Shown in pieces: positions 10,226 to 20,038 of a DNA stretch of 64,000 nt. The notes beneath the pieces are model-generated. The model did no database searches and had not been told where the DNA came from. It saw nothing but the letters and a program-made list of their open reading frames with translations. The position numbers and the translations under genes are program-made. Every line of letters starts with the position of its first letter. Positions within the stretch are counted from its first letter, which is position 1. The stretch is from Anadara kagoshimensis (Eukaryota; Mollusca; Bivalvia; Arcoida; Arcidae). Location of the stretch: NCBI GenBank assembly GCA_021292105.1, contig CM037863.1, positions 5,591,298-5,655,297 on the forward strand. The letters are read 5' to 3'.

Positions 10226-10945
10226 CAGTCTTGTCGAAAGTTTAACACTAAGCTAACGAATTAGTGTTAGATCATACCGGTTCCTCGTTAGCTGTATCTC
10301 TTGTTTACCGTTACTATCTATCCCTTGACAGGTTTTTCGCCACTACTGTATTTCCATAAATTGAATGCACATGGTTTTTATTCTTTATTTCTTTTAATTG
10401 AACATGTTTCCATTAAACTCTCATAAAATGCATTTAAAATGCACTGACCTTTAATTAAAAACATTATTGTTCATTCTCGTGTACATAGAGAAATTTTGTG
10501 AAAATTGTAGAAATTTGATCAAGCTTATACACCGGTAGGTCATTGTTGCTTTGGTTTTTTCCATGTGTGATTATCATGAATATTCAAATTATGACATAAC
10601 GTTTATAGTTGTTCCAAGTAAGAAGGTACAGAAGGGATAATTTTGACATAGCCATATTTGTTGTTTTATTTAAAAAGTCAAAAAATTGATCTATGTACAG
10701 AATTAAGTTCACCTTTTCATGAATGAAAAATATTTTTCTCTATTAGGTCAGTATATATGTATTTTGTATTAAGTTTTGACAATTTTTTGTGGGTTTGTTG
10801 GAAAATACGACTTTAATCTTGCATTTTCAATGTGCACTGAATTTATGGAAATACACTAGCTATCTATATACATGTATCTGCCGCTCAACAACCAAGCTTC
10901 GACTCATTTTCTTTATAGCTCAGTGTTAAACTTTCGACCGGTCTG
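10226..10945. mobile_element. 720-bp TIR element ('gtcgaaagtttaac' family) with a nested element
   Basis: Left TA|CAGTCTTGTCGAAAGTTTAA and right 'ttaaactttcgaccggtctg'|TA form inverted repeats of about 33 bp. Without the nested element (10346-10856) the remainder lines up end to end with the 34881-39947 element. It holds about one unit (cctcgttagctgtatctc…ttttcgccacta) of the 55-bp repeat amplified there. Other copies are at 12581, 34089 and 34881. Confidence 0.8.
10346..10856. mobile_element. 511-bp nested TIR element, copy A
   Basis: Left TA|CTGTATTTCCATAAATTGAA; right 'aatttatggaaatacac'|TA. The interior is AT-rich with no open frame of note. An inverted relative with the same ends and interior words ('ataacgtttatagttgttcca') is at 61809-62354. 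It sits inside 10226-10945 at a 'cacTAgct' site. Confidence 0.8.
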
Positions 10946-11225
10946 TATTGTAGCTGTCCATCTCTCGGTCACTCGGTAGCCGCACTTTGACGCCTTTTTA
11001 TTAGCTCACTGTTAAACTTTCGACCGGTCTGTATTGTAGCCATCCAGTATTTTCTAATAAATTATGATCGGTTACCTCTCGGTACAGACTGCGAGAATGT
11101 TTGTTAGTTCGCTTCCTGAAGGTTGGTGGTTTCCTCCGGTTTTCTCATCCATACCGGAGCTATTTCACCTACATATAACTTTAAATATCTAGACTGCATG
11201 GGACGTTAAACCCTACTTCACTTGT
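10946..11225. repeat. Duplicated TIR end plus SINE/LINE tail fragments
   Basis: 10980-11040 repeats the right end of the preceding element ('actgttaaactttcgaccgg'), a local duplication of about 93 bp. 11100-11220 contains 'ggtggtttcctccgg' and the SINE-type tail 'gggacgttaaaccc'. Confidence 0.6.
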
Positions 11226-11287
11226 CTTTCAGCTTTAACTGACTCTACTTTTTCCCATTTACATCATTTTTCAAAAATTCAAAATTT

Positions 11288-11289
<2 letters not shown>

Positions 11290-11319
<30 letters not shown>
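11290..11319. repeat. Poly(A) tract
   Basis: An uninterrupted run of about 29 A. Confidence 0.95.
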
Positions 11320-11323
<4 letters not shown>

Positions 11324-11601
11324 TTATTTATAAAAATATTTTCCGATTGAAAAATCGGGAACTAAAAATGACGCATAAAATTGTTTCCAATAACAAGAGA
11401 CATTATCATCCTACAAGAATCAACTTCAAGACATTTTGGCCTCGTTTACTTGGATTTTAGTGCAGGAGTAATAAACTAAACCGTCAAAATATTACACCAA
11501 CTATGAAAAAATCCAGAATGAAAAATTAATCATAAAAACCCATGGTTTTTTTTTTATTTCTGGTCGGGCAATTTGTATAACTCACTTATCTCGAAATTTA
11601 C

Positions 11602-11727
11602 CTTAAAACCAACATCGGTACATTCCATAAATACAGCAGACATTATATTGCTGTCTATCGGGTATTTTCCAAATAAAAACATGGCGACTGGAGTATCCTT
11701 AGGAATATCGAGACAGTTGGAAACAAC
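11602..11727 (-). CDS. Orphan 42-codon exon, unknown protein
   Basis: The acceptor 'gttttcaag|' and donor '|gtaaattt' enclose 126 nt open in phase 0 on the minus strand. Residues include VVSNCLDIPKDTPVAMFLFG at the start and MECTDVGFK at the end, with two cysteines. I do not recognise the family. Its phase (0 to 0) does not continue directly from the phase-1 exons at 14320-19894, so either exons are missing between them or it belongs to another gene. Both splice sites and a fully open frame support a real exon. Confidence 0.45.
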
Positions 11728-11892
11728 CTTGAAAACATAAATAATAAAACGTAAGTTAGGAAGTGAACGAGTGATCAGAAGCGCTGACGTACGACCAACA
11801 TCAATCGATTTTCACTAAAAATAATGTAAATGGAAAATAAAGAACAAACACAAAGACCGTGACAAACATATTTTGGTGCTGAACACACAGAT

Positions 11893-11899
11893 ACAGAGG

Positions 11900-11930
<31 letters not shown>

Positions 11931-12011
11931 TGAAAAATCATGTTCATGAAGAAATTAAGAAAGAAACATGAAAACACATTCAACCTATTTTGGTGCTTAA
12001 AACAAAATAAA

Positions 12012-12045
<34 letters not shown>

Positions 12046-12050
12046 CACAC
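11893..12050. repeat. (GA)n and (CA)n microsatellites
   Basis: GA-rich run at about 11897-11930 and CA run at about 12013-12045, with unassigned sequence between. Confidence 0.9.
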
Positions 12051-12345
12051 ATTTTAGAACTAGAAAGTTAGGCCATTCAAAGTATTTTCAAAATTTAGCG
12101 TCTCCTGGTGGGTTTTTTTCACACTAAAATAAAAAATATAATAATAAACGACATGTTTTTTAGATTTAACATTTGTAGTATAAACATTTAATTTTTGATA
12201 ATTTTTGATAATTTTAGTCAGGCATCTTTCATTTTGTATGACATCATTAATAGAACATTCTTTACAGAGCACAGTATGTTGATTTTGCAAGAAAATATCA
12301 AAGTTAACATGTTTATCTAATACCTAGCTAGCTACAATACAGACC

Positions 12346-12580
12346 CCGGTTTCCATTGATTCTCAACTTTAATTTGGTAAATTTGATATTGTAATACTTT
12401 TGTTAATTGTTAAGATATTGAGCCTTTTAAGGTGTCAATTTGAAGATCATATCAAGCTTGTAATATTTGTATTTAGTTTTTGTCAATGTTAATTTGTAGT
12501 TCAGAAAATATGACCAAAATTAGCTTAATATAAGTAAGTTAAGGAAAATCTTAGTTAAGGAATGATTGTAAAACCGGGGC
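12346..12580. mobile_element. TIR element related to 19345-19608
   Basis: The right end 'agttaaggaatgattgtaaa' is inverted relative to the left end of the 19.3-kb copy. The left end here ('gaccccggttt') pairs with 'aaaccggggcc'. The middle is AT-rich and the left arm is degraded. Confidence 0.5.
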
Positions 12581-12698
12581 CAGACATGTCGGAAGTTTAA
12601 CACTGATCTAACAAAAACGGAGTCGAGGTTTATATACCGAATGGCCGAAATTTCTAAAGCTAGTGGCCAAAATGCTACTAAAATATAGATGGCAACTA

Positions 12699-12746
<48 letters not shown>

Positions 12747-12812
12747 GTGTTCGAGGAAAGTTACTGATTCGGCACTAATTCGTTACCTCAGTATTAAACT
12801 TCAACATGTTTG
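12581..12812. mobile_element. 232-bp TIR element, 'gtcgaaagtttaac' family, degenerate
   Basis: Left CAGACATGTCGGAAGTTTAA, right 'attaaacttcaacatgtttg'|TA. It contains 'ggagtcgagg' and a 44-base poly(A) at about 12699-12744. Confidence 0.65.
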
Positions 12813-12814
12813 TA

Positions 12815-13400
12815 CCGTATGTAAGTTTTTATAGCCCCGCAAACTAGTTCGAGGGAGTATATATAGGAATCGCCATGTCTGTTTGTCCGTTCGTCTGGCT
12901 GTCTGTGTAACATCGTGTCCGGGCAATATATCAAAAATGCTTTAGTCGACTGTCATAAAACTTGACATGAATAATCTTCATGGGCCAAAGGTGTGTCATG
13001 ACCTTGAAACAAGGTCATATAAGAAAAACCAATGTCGCATTAAACCCTTGTAAATGTTGGGGTATTTGGCTTTCAAGAGACAATTCTAGTTGTTACTTAA
13101 ATGATTGCAAGAAAAGAAAAAAAACTTGGTCTAATGGGAAGAAATGCAATGTAATACATTCATTCCTTGTTTCCATTGTGACGTTTCGGGTACGTTACAC
13201 ACTCTTCGGACAAAAGCTTCAGATCTTGTATGAGTGCCGTCAGCACAAAGGCCGGCTTGACCATCGGTTGATGTGGTGTTGTGTACAATCTCCGTCAGGA
13301 ATTCCAAACGATTGCAGGAATAATCTAGATATAAATTATCATTATTAGCTTTATGTTTTACCAAGTCTTATATCTGTGTGGTAATTAACACGTTTGATCG
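12815..13400. other. Unassigned sequence with a LINE-like segment
   Basis: 12829-12975 contains 'tatagccccgcaaactagtt…gggagtatatatag' and 'tgtctgtttgtccgttcg', words typical of a dispersed molluscan repeat (also near 41640-41720). The 122-codon open frame at 12980-13348 has overlapping opposite-strand frames and no domain, so I do not call it a gene. Confidence 0.35.
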
Positions 13401-13406
13401 ATTGAT

Positions 13407-13442
<36 letters not shown>

Positions 13443-13605
13443 TAAGTCAGGCGTGACACGTTAAAGAACCCTCTCTGTAAATTGCCATAAGCGCACTGCA
13501 TAGGTCAAAATTTTAGATGCAACTTCACATATAGCTGGCGAGGCCTCGATTTATGTGAAATATTCTTGACTATGACGTAAAATCCCATTTATTCAATCAA
13601 AGGGG
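13400..13605 (+). mobile_element. (GATT)n and SINE 3' half
   Basis: A GATT tetranucleotide run (13405-13441) is followed by the SINE body and tail ('acacgttaaagaaccc', 'atagctggcgaggcctcgat', 'gtgaaatattcttgac'). Confidence 0.7.
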
Positions 13606-13759
13606 GTGTTGATCACACCGTATGTTGTGGTTTTGATAATGACTGTGCTTCAGAACATAATCAATTTGGTTATATCACAGAAAAACCAAAACAATTACGA
13701 CCAGTCATAACACTAACTGGCATTTCACTTAATACTAATATAACAAAAACTAAAATATT

Positions 13760-14280
13760 GATATAGCCGCATAATTTTGATAACTCAGACTGGCATCGAA
13801 CATGTAACCTTCCACAGTCGAAGCGAACAGCACTCTACCAGGTTTGACTAGTATTTTCAAAATATAAAAATGGTGAAAAAACAGTCACTTCATATTTTCA
13901 AATCTTGTGTACAGAATCGGCTGGGGTTTGAACCCACGACCTCCCACATACGAAGCGAATACTCTATCAACTGAGCCACCATAATGTTATATAGACAGGC
14001 TTGACTGTAGTATTTTCAAAATATAAAAATGACGAAAAAACAGTCACTTCATATTTTCAAATCTTTTGTGCAGATTCGGCTGGGGTTTGAACCCACAATC
14101 TCCCACATACGAAGCGAGCACTCTACCAACTGAGCTGCCACAGTGGTATATAGACAGGTTTGATTGTATTTCAATATAAATGACGAAAAACGGCCACTTC
14201 CTATTTTCAAGTCTTATTCAGCCGGAGTTTGAACCCATGACCTCCCACGTACTTTACCAACTAAGCTACCGTAGTAGTAT
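13760..14280 (-). repeat. Tandem SINE-head/MITE-end chimera, about 3-4 units
   Basis: A unit of about 155-165 bp is repeated head to tail. It consists of a minus-strand tRNA-SINE head ('ggtttgaacccac…cttcg', box A 'aactgagc') joined to the end of the 'ggcctttata' MITE ('tatagacaggcttgactgta') and an AT-rich 'gtattttcaaaatataaaaa'. Units begin near 13760, 13850, 14010 and 14165. The repetition of the same junction shows that the fusion came first and was then amplified. Confidence 0.75.
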
Positions 14281-14319
14281 GTGTACATGTATTTTAATAG
14301 TTTTGATCAGACTACGTAC

Positions 14320-14499
14320 GAACAGATGTATCGGGGGTCGTTATGATAACATGTCTAGTTGTTGGGTTAGGTGTTGGTGCTGTTGTAAATGTTGTTTTTC
14401 TTGGCGTTGGTGTTGTTGTTGCTGCTGTTGTTGTTGCTGTTGATGTTGGTGGTGATGGAGTGTTTTTTGGTGTAGATGCCGCCGGATAATGTAGGTAGT
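14320..14499 (-). CDS. Gene B exon 5: Thr/Pro-rich segment
   Basis: Minus-strand 180-nt exon between 'tatttttcag|' and '|gtacgt'. It is open in the one frame that continues exon 4 (phase 1 in, phase 1 out) and codes DYLHYPAAS, then about 40 residues rich in Thr and Pro (TATTTAATTTPTP), ending in TTPDTSVR. This looks like an O-glycosylated linker of an extracellular or surface protein (inference). It overlaps GTT/GTG-rich simple sequence on the plus strand, which may have helped the Thr tract to expand. Confidence 0.5.
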
Positions 14500-14654
14500 C
14501 TGAAAAATAGAGTGAAGTTTTCGCGTTCGTTATATTTTCGCGTTAGTTTGCGGGGGCAATAAAACGCAAAATTACATATACAAACATTCGTCAATGTTTA
14601 TTTTAATATTATTCATTTGCAATTTTACTGACCGCCACCCAACAACGGTTGAAT

Positions 14655-15470
14655 GATTATCGCGACAAAAAAACTGACGCGAAAATTAACTGACGCAAAA
14701 AAAAATAATAATAATAACTGACGCGAAAAATAAACTGACGCAAAAAATGAACTGACGCGAAGTTAGACAGATACGGAAAATAAACTGACGCAAAAAATAA
14801 CTGATCCGAAAATGAACTGGCGCGAGAGTAACTGACGCAAAATGAACTTACGCGAAAAATAACTGACGCAAAAATGAACTGACACAAAAAATAACACACG
14901 AAATGAACTGTCGCAAAAAATAACTGACGCTAAAATGAACTGTCGCAAAAAATAACTGACGCGAAAAATAACTGACGCAAAATAACTGACACAAAATGAA
15001 CTGACGTGAAAATTAACTGACGCGAAAATGAATTGACACAAAAAATAACACACGAAAATGAACTGTCGCAAAAAATAACTGACGCTAAAATGAACTGTCG
15101 CAAAAAATAACTGACGCGAAAAATAACTGACACAAAATGAACTGACGTGAAAATTAACTGAAGCGAAAATGAATTGACCCCAAAAATAACTGACGCGAAA
15201 TAACTGACACAAAATGAACGGACGCGAAAATGAACTGACGTGAAAAATAACTGACGTGAAAAATAACTGACGCGATAAAAACAGACGCGAAAATGAATTG
15301 ACACAAAAAATAACTGACGCAAAAATGAACCGAAGCGAAAATAAATTGACCAAAAAAAAAAAAAAATAATAGACGCGAAAAATAACCGACACGAATAATA
15401 ACTGACGCAAAAAATAACCGACACGAAAAATAACTGGCGCGAAAAATAACTGACGCACGCGAAAATTAGC
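14655..15470. repeat. About 16-bp variable minisatellite, 'aactgacgcgaaaaat'
   Basis: Around 45-50 loosely conserved units of 14-18 bp built on 'aactgacgcgaaaa(t)', some with cgc changed to cac, cgt or agc. The GC-poor/CpG alternation leaves long open frames on the minus strand. These are low-complexity artefacts. It lies in an intron of gene B. Confidence 0.9.
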
Positions 15471-15502
15471 AAATTAACAGTTAGACATAACAACATACAT
15501 AC

Positions 15503-15577
15503 CATCGATGTCATTCACGATTTCTCTAATACACTGTATATTTAGATGTTCTGCTGCTTTATGTATAACAAAACTAT
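15503..15577 (-). CDS. Gene B exon 4
   Basis: 75-nt minus-strand exon with acceptor 'attaatttcag|' and donor '|gtatgtatg'. Only one frame is open, phase 1 in and out, reading SFVIHKAAEHLN…IREIVNDID. It joins in frame to both neighbouring predicted exons (16856-16927 and 14320-14499). The family is not recognised. Confidence 0.55.
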
Positions 15578-16032
15578 CTGAAATTAATTGTAATTAAAAA
15601 ATCTGATTTTTTTTGTATTAATGTATTTAGTACATCACATGACAATTTAATGCATAGTGCATTCTAACCATTGGTCAATGACCTTTAAATTTACAGACAG
15701 ACATTTAGACATAAGGCAATTCCAATTGTGTAGTGTACAATCTGGTCAGAAATGATTTTGTCTGGGTCCTCGTCCCCGAATCTTGAAGCCATGTTTGTTT
15801 ACGATATTGCGTTCTCGTTCCCAAGGTGGCGCATGCAGAAAGTATAGTATCCGTCTGGAAAAACAATAGTACCTTGCTCTCGACGGTACTATACTCGTTG
15901 CTAAGCACAAACAGAAACTATACAAAATAGAGTACATGTACATATCCAATCAATTTCCTACAATTTATCATGTGATGTATTAAATTATTATAATACCCCG
16001 AATAACAACTTCTGGATCCCTGTCAAAGGTCA

Positions 16033-16195
16033 ATGGAATGGGGTTCGCCGCTGTACCACGTGGTCAATACCTCTGAACGTTTGTGCAGAACATTTTGGAA
16101 AACGTCAACGTCACAATTTCCCGGAATAACGTCGTTTTTACGGGAAAACGTCATATTGTGCGATTCCATGTCCATTGGAAACAAGCGTTTCGCAG
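16033..16195 (+). mobile_element. Partial 'ggggttcgccgctgt' MITE
   Basis: Matches the left 165 bp of the complete element at 41730-41938 ('cgtttgtgc.gaacattttgg', 'cgtttttacgggaaaacgtc'). It is cut off where an AAT microsatellite begins. Confidence 0.7.
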
Positions 16196-16241
<46 letters not shown>

Positions 16242-16330
16242 CTTTATTTTTCGAGGGTTGCTTATTTGGACTGAGCCAATCTTACATAAGGCCCTCCAAT
16301 ATGAGTATTTACATACCATTAATACAAAAT
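16196..16330. repeat. (AAT)n with retroelement-like tail
   Basis: About 15 AAT repeats, then 'gactttatttttcgagggtt'. Compare 6031-6140. Confidence 0.6.
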
Positions 16331-16374
16331 AACATTTCTTTACATGTAGTTATTAAAAATAATTAAAATTTTTC

Positions 16375-16445
16375 GGAACATTGTGGGCGTGGCCGGCTAT
16401 CTGTTAATTCTTTTAGCGCTCCGGATTATCCCACAACTGTACAGT
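16375..16445 (+). repeat. Fragment of the 'gggcgtggccg' interspersed repeat
   Basis: 'ggaacattgtgggcgtggcc' matches the 3' part of copies at 19062-19265 and 55915-56130. Confidence 0.6.
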
Positions 16446-16544
16446 TCGATAAAAAGTAAATCTTGAATATGGTAAAATATAACTTAGGGCCCGATGTCAT
16501 GTGCCATGAAAAAATATCATCTGTAAGGGCAGAACACTGTCTTA

Positions 16545-16770
16545 CAACCATGACATGTTAACGTCAGTATGACAGACTAACGTTAACATGTAACGATATA
16601 CTGACGTTAATGTGTCATGACAGACTGACGTTAACATGTCACAACATATTGACGTTAATATGTCACGCATAAAGGACGTATACATGTCACGACAGACTGA
16701 CGTTAACATGTCATGACAGACTGACGTTAACATGTCACTGATGACTGATGTCATGTGTTAAGACAGACTG
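16545..16770. repeat. About 24-bp minisatellite, 'gacgttaacatgtcatgaca'
   Basis: About nine diverged units of 'cagactgacgttaacatgtca'-type sequence, itself partly palindromic (gttaac). Confidence 0.9.
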
Positions 16771-16784
16771 ACAAACTTATTTTT

Positions 16785-16788
<4 letters not shown>

Positions 16789-16842
<54 letters not shown>
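16789..16842. repeat. (CA)n microsatellite
   Basis: About 26 CA repeats immediately beside the donor site of gene B exon 3. Confidence 0.97.
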
Positions 16843-16845
<3 letters not shown>

Positions 16846-16855
16846 GTGTACTTAC

Positions 16856-16927
16856 AATCAGGTGTAGCTTTATTTTTGTATGCCTGATCGTGGATAGAAA
16901 TCGCATTGTAATTTATGTCAACGTAGT
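16856..16927 (-). CDS. Gene B exon 3
   Basis: 72-nt minus-strand exon, acceptor 'ttatcttcag|', donor '|gtaagtac'. It is open in phase 1 and reads YVDINYNAISIHDQ…KATPD. It joins exon 2 (18728) upstream and exon 4 (15503) downstream without breaking frame. No cysteines. Family not recognised. Confidence 0.6.
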
Positions 16928-16961
16928 CTGAAGATAAACAATCAAGTAAATAAACACATAT

Positions 16962-17078
16962 ATACAGTATACAAGGGTACAACCAAAACTTGCCACCCAA
17001 AGGAACAAGTAAAAGTGGCTTTCATGGACCGGTGGCACTTATATACAGGTTCAAATAATATATATAAAGAACAAGGTC
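16962..17078 (-). mobile_element. Degenerate fragment of the 'ggcctttata' MITE
   Basis: 'acagtatacaaggg', 'ccacccaaaggaac', 'tatatacaggttcaaataat' and 'aaagaacaa' appear in the order seen at 27265-27444. The 3' part is missing. Confidence 0.6.
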
Positions 17079-17094
17079 TAAGCACGGCTCAAGA

Positions 17095-17450
17095 CATGAA
17101 TTTCTTGCACCCCAGATAGAAAAATCCATAAAAAGACAGGTGCAAGATATCTCCATCTTGTACCCCCTGTGCAAGATAGCCTACACGCCTTTTTTCCCGC
17201 AAAATTTTATCAACAAAATCGAAGGAAATTGATTTTAAATTGAAAAATTGTACTTTTTGATTCAAGAAATAGAATCAATCCCTACTTGTAGTGCAAGATA
17301 AGGAAATCTCAACCCTCTTTCTAATATATTTCGTCCATAACTCGGCAAGCCTCGTTCTGGACCAAATATATTAGAACTCGGGTTGAGATTTCCCTATCTG
17401 GCACCACAAGTTGTGATAGATTCTATTAATCTAGTGACCGAAATTCTACG
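17095..17450 (+). repeat. About 350-bp interspersed repeat with a palindromic core, copy 1
   Basis: Inverted copy of 46967-47312. The core holds an inverted pair: 'aatctcaaccctctttctaa' facing 'ttagaactcgggttgagatt'. It also contains 'tcttgcacccca' and 'gcaaaattttatcaac'. Confidence 0.75.
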
Positions 17451-17488
17451 GAGATATACATGTAAAACTATTGTTGAAATATATAGAC

Positions 17489-17755
17489 TGACCATTCTAA
17501 CCTGCTAACGAGGTGCCGAGATCAGCTGACCATTCTAACCTGCTAACGAGGTGCCGAGATCAGCTGTCCATTCTAACCTGCTAACGAGGTGCCGAGATCA
17601 GCTGTCCATTCTAACCTGCTAACGAGGTGCCGAGATCAGCTGACCATTCTAACCTGCTAACGAGGTGCCGAGATCAGCTGTCCATTCTAACCTGCTAACG
17701 AGGTGCCGAGATCAGCTGTCCATTCTAACCTGCTAACGAGGTGCCGAGATCAGCT
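17489..17755. repeat. 38-bp minisatellite, 7 copies
   Basis: Unit 'ccattctaacctgctaacga' followed by 'ggtgccgagatcagctg'. Copies are identical except for g-a-cc/g-t-cc at the junction, so the amplification is very recent. Confidence 0.97.
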
Positions 17756-18000
17756 GCACTAATTTGTTATATTTCCTATTGCAATACATTTGCTTCAATA
17801 AAGTATTTGACATCGACTATACTTTGCAACTACATATATAGCGACATTGCTCCACGTGATGTCTTGATGACGTCAGATGTCACTGACAAGAGAAGACCCA
17901 CTTTTATGAAAAGGTGTACCAAGCGCATTTCAAATTGTTTTCAAATTAACATGGAAAACGTGAGACGACAATAAAAATATTTTTTACAAATATTGTAAAT

Positions 18001-18108
18001 ATAAGAAGAAAGGTAATTTTCCATTATACTTGGCCAGTTCATAAAGCCATTGGAAAATTACCTTTTTCTTATAGCTTAGTGCTTAACTTTCGACAGATCT
18101 GTACTGTT
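18001..18108. repeat. Short hairpin and TIR-end fragment
   Basis: 18003-18024 'aagaagaaaggtaattttcc' is inverted at 18048-18067. It is followed by 'cttagtgcttaactttcgac', the right end of the 'gtcgaaagtttaac' family. Confidence 0.55.
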
Positions 18109-18364
18109 ATATGGACTTTATACTAAAATTGACTTTAGTGTTCACCTTTATATAAAGACCACCTGTCTATATAGTAAAACTTGTTGATAGTATTTTAATA
18201 AAAATATGAAAATTTACATGTAAGTTAGCGACGACTATCCTTTAAAAACATTAAAAAGAAATGTGTATATCGTTACTTCTACGTTTAAGGAAGTCTGTCA
18301 GTTCAGTTGCCGAAGGTCGGCGGTTTCCTCAAGGTACTCCAGTTTCCTCTTCTATCAGATATAG

Positions 18365-18555
18365 TAGCAAGTGAAAAAATCTTGTCTACTGTTAAAGTAA
18401 TTTCCTTTATGACAGTGAATTACCTTTAATTTGAATATAGATTGATATTTTTCACTTACGTGTAACAGGAAATCTGTATGCGCATCGACGATATCGATAA
18501 TCCTAAAATATCTCTGCACATAGTAAAACGTTGGCGCTATGGAGATTTAACTGCT
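18365..18555. mobile_element. Half copy of the 6357-6747 MITE
   Basis: Shares 'cacttac.tgtaacag.a.atctgtatgc' and the centre 'aaaacgttggcgctatgg', then stops where a composite-repeat fragment begins. Confidence 0.6.
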
Positions 18556-18700
18556 GGGAGCGGAGCACCCGACTCACATCGCTGGTATACGTTCAAGTGT
18601 TTAACTTATATTAGTGCATTGCCAGTTTCAAAGTTTTACTTTGCTTTGGTATTGTGATTTGGACATGGACTGGTATTTTTGTTTCAATTTTAATCGAACA
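18553..18700 (+). repeat. Fragment of the composite repeat with one 49-bp unit
   Basis: 'gcggagcacccgactcac' and 'cagtttcaaagttttacttt' are followed by one 'gattgtgatttggacatgga' unit. It is the same element as at 43-55 kb. Confidence 0.65.
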
Positions 18701-18727
18701 CTGTAATATTCATGTTATCTGATATAC

Positions 18728-18796
18728 CTGTATTTACATGATTGTAAAGTCCGCCATTAAGAGCTATAATCAAGTCACCATGTAATTTTTTAACCA
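18728..18796 (-). CDS. Gene B exon 2
   Basis: 69-nt minus-strand exon, acceptor 'tcttttttcag|', donor '|gtatatcag'. It is open only in phase 1 and reads VKKLHGDLIIALNGGLYNHV then NT. It continues in frame from exon 1 (19847) and into exon 3 (16856). Family not recognised. Confidence 0.6.
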
Positions 18797-18886
18797 CTGA
18801 AAAAAGATAAAAAACAACCAAAAGTAATCAAATCAGAACTAGTCCATAATAAGATTCGGATTTCAAGCTGAAATACAAGCAATATT

Positions 18887-18990
18887 GTACTGACTTGCTA
18901 AAATTTTTGCACTTTCGCCTAATGCTGGCGACGTCTCGATATAAGTGAAATATTCTTGACTTGGACGTTAAACATTACTCAACTCTTACT
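18887..18990 (+). mobile_element. SINE 3' tail
   Basis: 'gctggcgacgtctcgatata' and 'gtgaaatattcttgac…gacgttaaac…actcaactc' are the conserved tail of the first SINE family. Confidence 0.75.
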
Positions 18991-19061
18991 CTTACTAAAA
19001 AAATCTGTTGCAATAATTTTGAGATAAAATAGGAAATTCACTGGAAAACAATTGATGTATC

Positions 19062-19265
19062 GCCAGCCACGCTTTTATGTTCCGGCACTGGCGTCATCAC
19101 GGTAACAAAGCAGCGTCACGGCAACTAATGACGTTCTAGTGTAAGTGACGTCATTAAATAACACAGTTCAGGCCGAGTTTTCATTCTTTTTGTGTGTAAT
19201 TCAAGCATGTTGAGCCTTTGTTGGACATTGTGGGCGTGGCCGTCGATCCGTCAATTATCCTTCCT
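19062..19265 (+). repeat. About 200-bp interspersed repeat, copy 1
   Basis: Shares 'ccatcacggtaacaaagcag-like', 'cggcaactaatgacgt', 'gtgacgtcat' and 'gggcgtggccg' with 55915-56130. It contains a palindromic TGACGTCA site. Confidence 0.75.
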
Positions 19266-19344
19266 TGCTTCTTGGAAGAAAGGTTGTTTATTGGGGTGGG
19301 GGGGTGGGGTGGGGTGGATCGATTATTGCCAGGTCACGAAAAAA

Positions 19345-19608
19345 TAATTGTTTCACAATCAGTCCTTAGCTAAGATTTTCCTAAACTTAAATTTAACAAA
19401 TATTGGTAATCTGTTTTTAGAACTTTCTATGCTAATAAATATTTTTGTCAAAATTTAATGCAAATGTTATAAGGTAGAATAGATCTTCAAAATAAGACCT
19501 TCAATTCCTGAATATCTTAAAACTTGACACAATTATAAAGATTTGAAATTTTGCTATATTTAAGTTAAGGGAAAGCTTAGCTAAGGAATGATTGTGAAAA
19601 TGGAGCCT
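19345..19608. mobile_element. About 260-bp TIR element
   Basis: Left 'ttcacaatcagtccttagct' is inverted at the right as 'agctaaggaatgattgtgaa', giving arms of about 40 bp around an AT-rich centre. Its right end overlaps the start of the 59-bp array. Confidence 0.7.
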
Positions 19609-19834
19609 GCTGTGTCAAAAGACAAGGATTTACAAAGATACAAACAGGATAAACGAAAATGGAGCCTGCTGTGTCACAAGACAAGGATTTACAAAGATAC
19701 AAACAGGATAAACGAAAATGGAGCCTGCTGTGTCACAAGACAAGGATTTACAAAGATACAAACAGGATAAACGAAAATGGAGCCTGCTGTGTCACAAGAC
19801 AAGGATTTACAAAGATACAGACAGGATAAACGAA
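19599..19834. repeat. 59-bp minisatellite, 4 copies
   Basis: Unit 'acaaggatttacaaagatac' … 'gaaaatggagcctgctgtgt'. The motif 'gaaaatggagcctg' continues from the end of the TIR element at 19345-19608. Confidence 0.95.
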
Positions 19835-19846
19835 GTAATAAATTAC

Positions 19847-19894
19847 CATCAAAGTCACCATGGTGATACCAATCCTGCCATAAGCGATTGACAT
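19847..19894 (-). CDS. Gene B exon 1 (first recognised)
   Basis: 48-nt minus-strand exon, acceptor 'tatcttttttag|', donor '|gtaattta', open in phase 1, reading VNRLWQDWYHHGDFD. The spliced order of the five predicted exons (48, 69, 72, 75 and 180 nt) stays open throughout, and every boundary is phase 1. This is the pattern of exon-shuffled extracellular proteins. No start codon, signal peptide or known domain was found, so the gene continues at least upstream, and downstream past 14320. Confidence 0.55.
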
Positions 19895-19904
19895 CTAAAA
19901 AAGA

Positions 19905-20007
19905 TAAAAATAAATAAATAACATAGAAATAAATAAAATTAAAATAAATAAATAAATCTAATTAAAATAAATACAAAAATAATAAATAAAATAAATAAAT
20001 AAATGAA

Positions 20008-20038
<31 letters not shown>

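Noticed and set aside
12980-13348. 122-codon open frame
   Set aside because: An overlapping opposite-strand frame exists, there are no splice signals that help, and I recognise no family.
14657-15514. Minus-strand Phe/Ser/Val-rich proteins of up to 231 residues
   Set aside because: They lie wholly in the 16-bp array and overlap each other in different frames.
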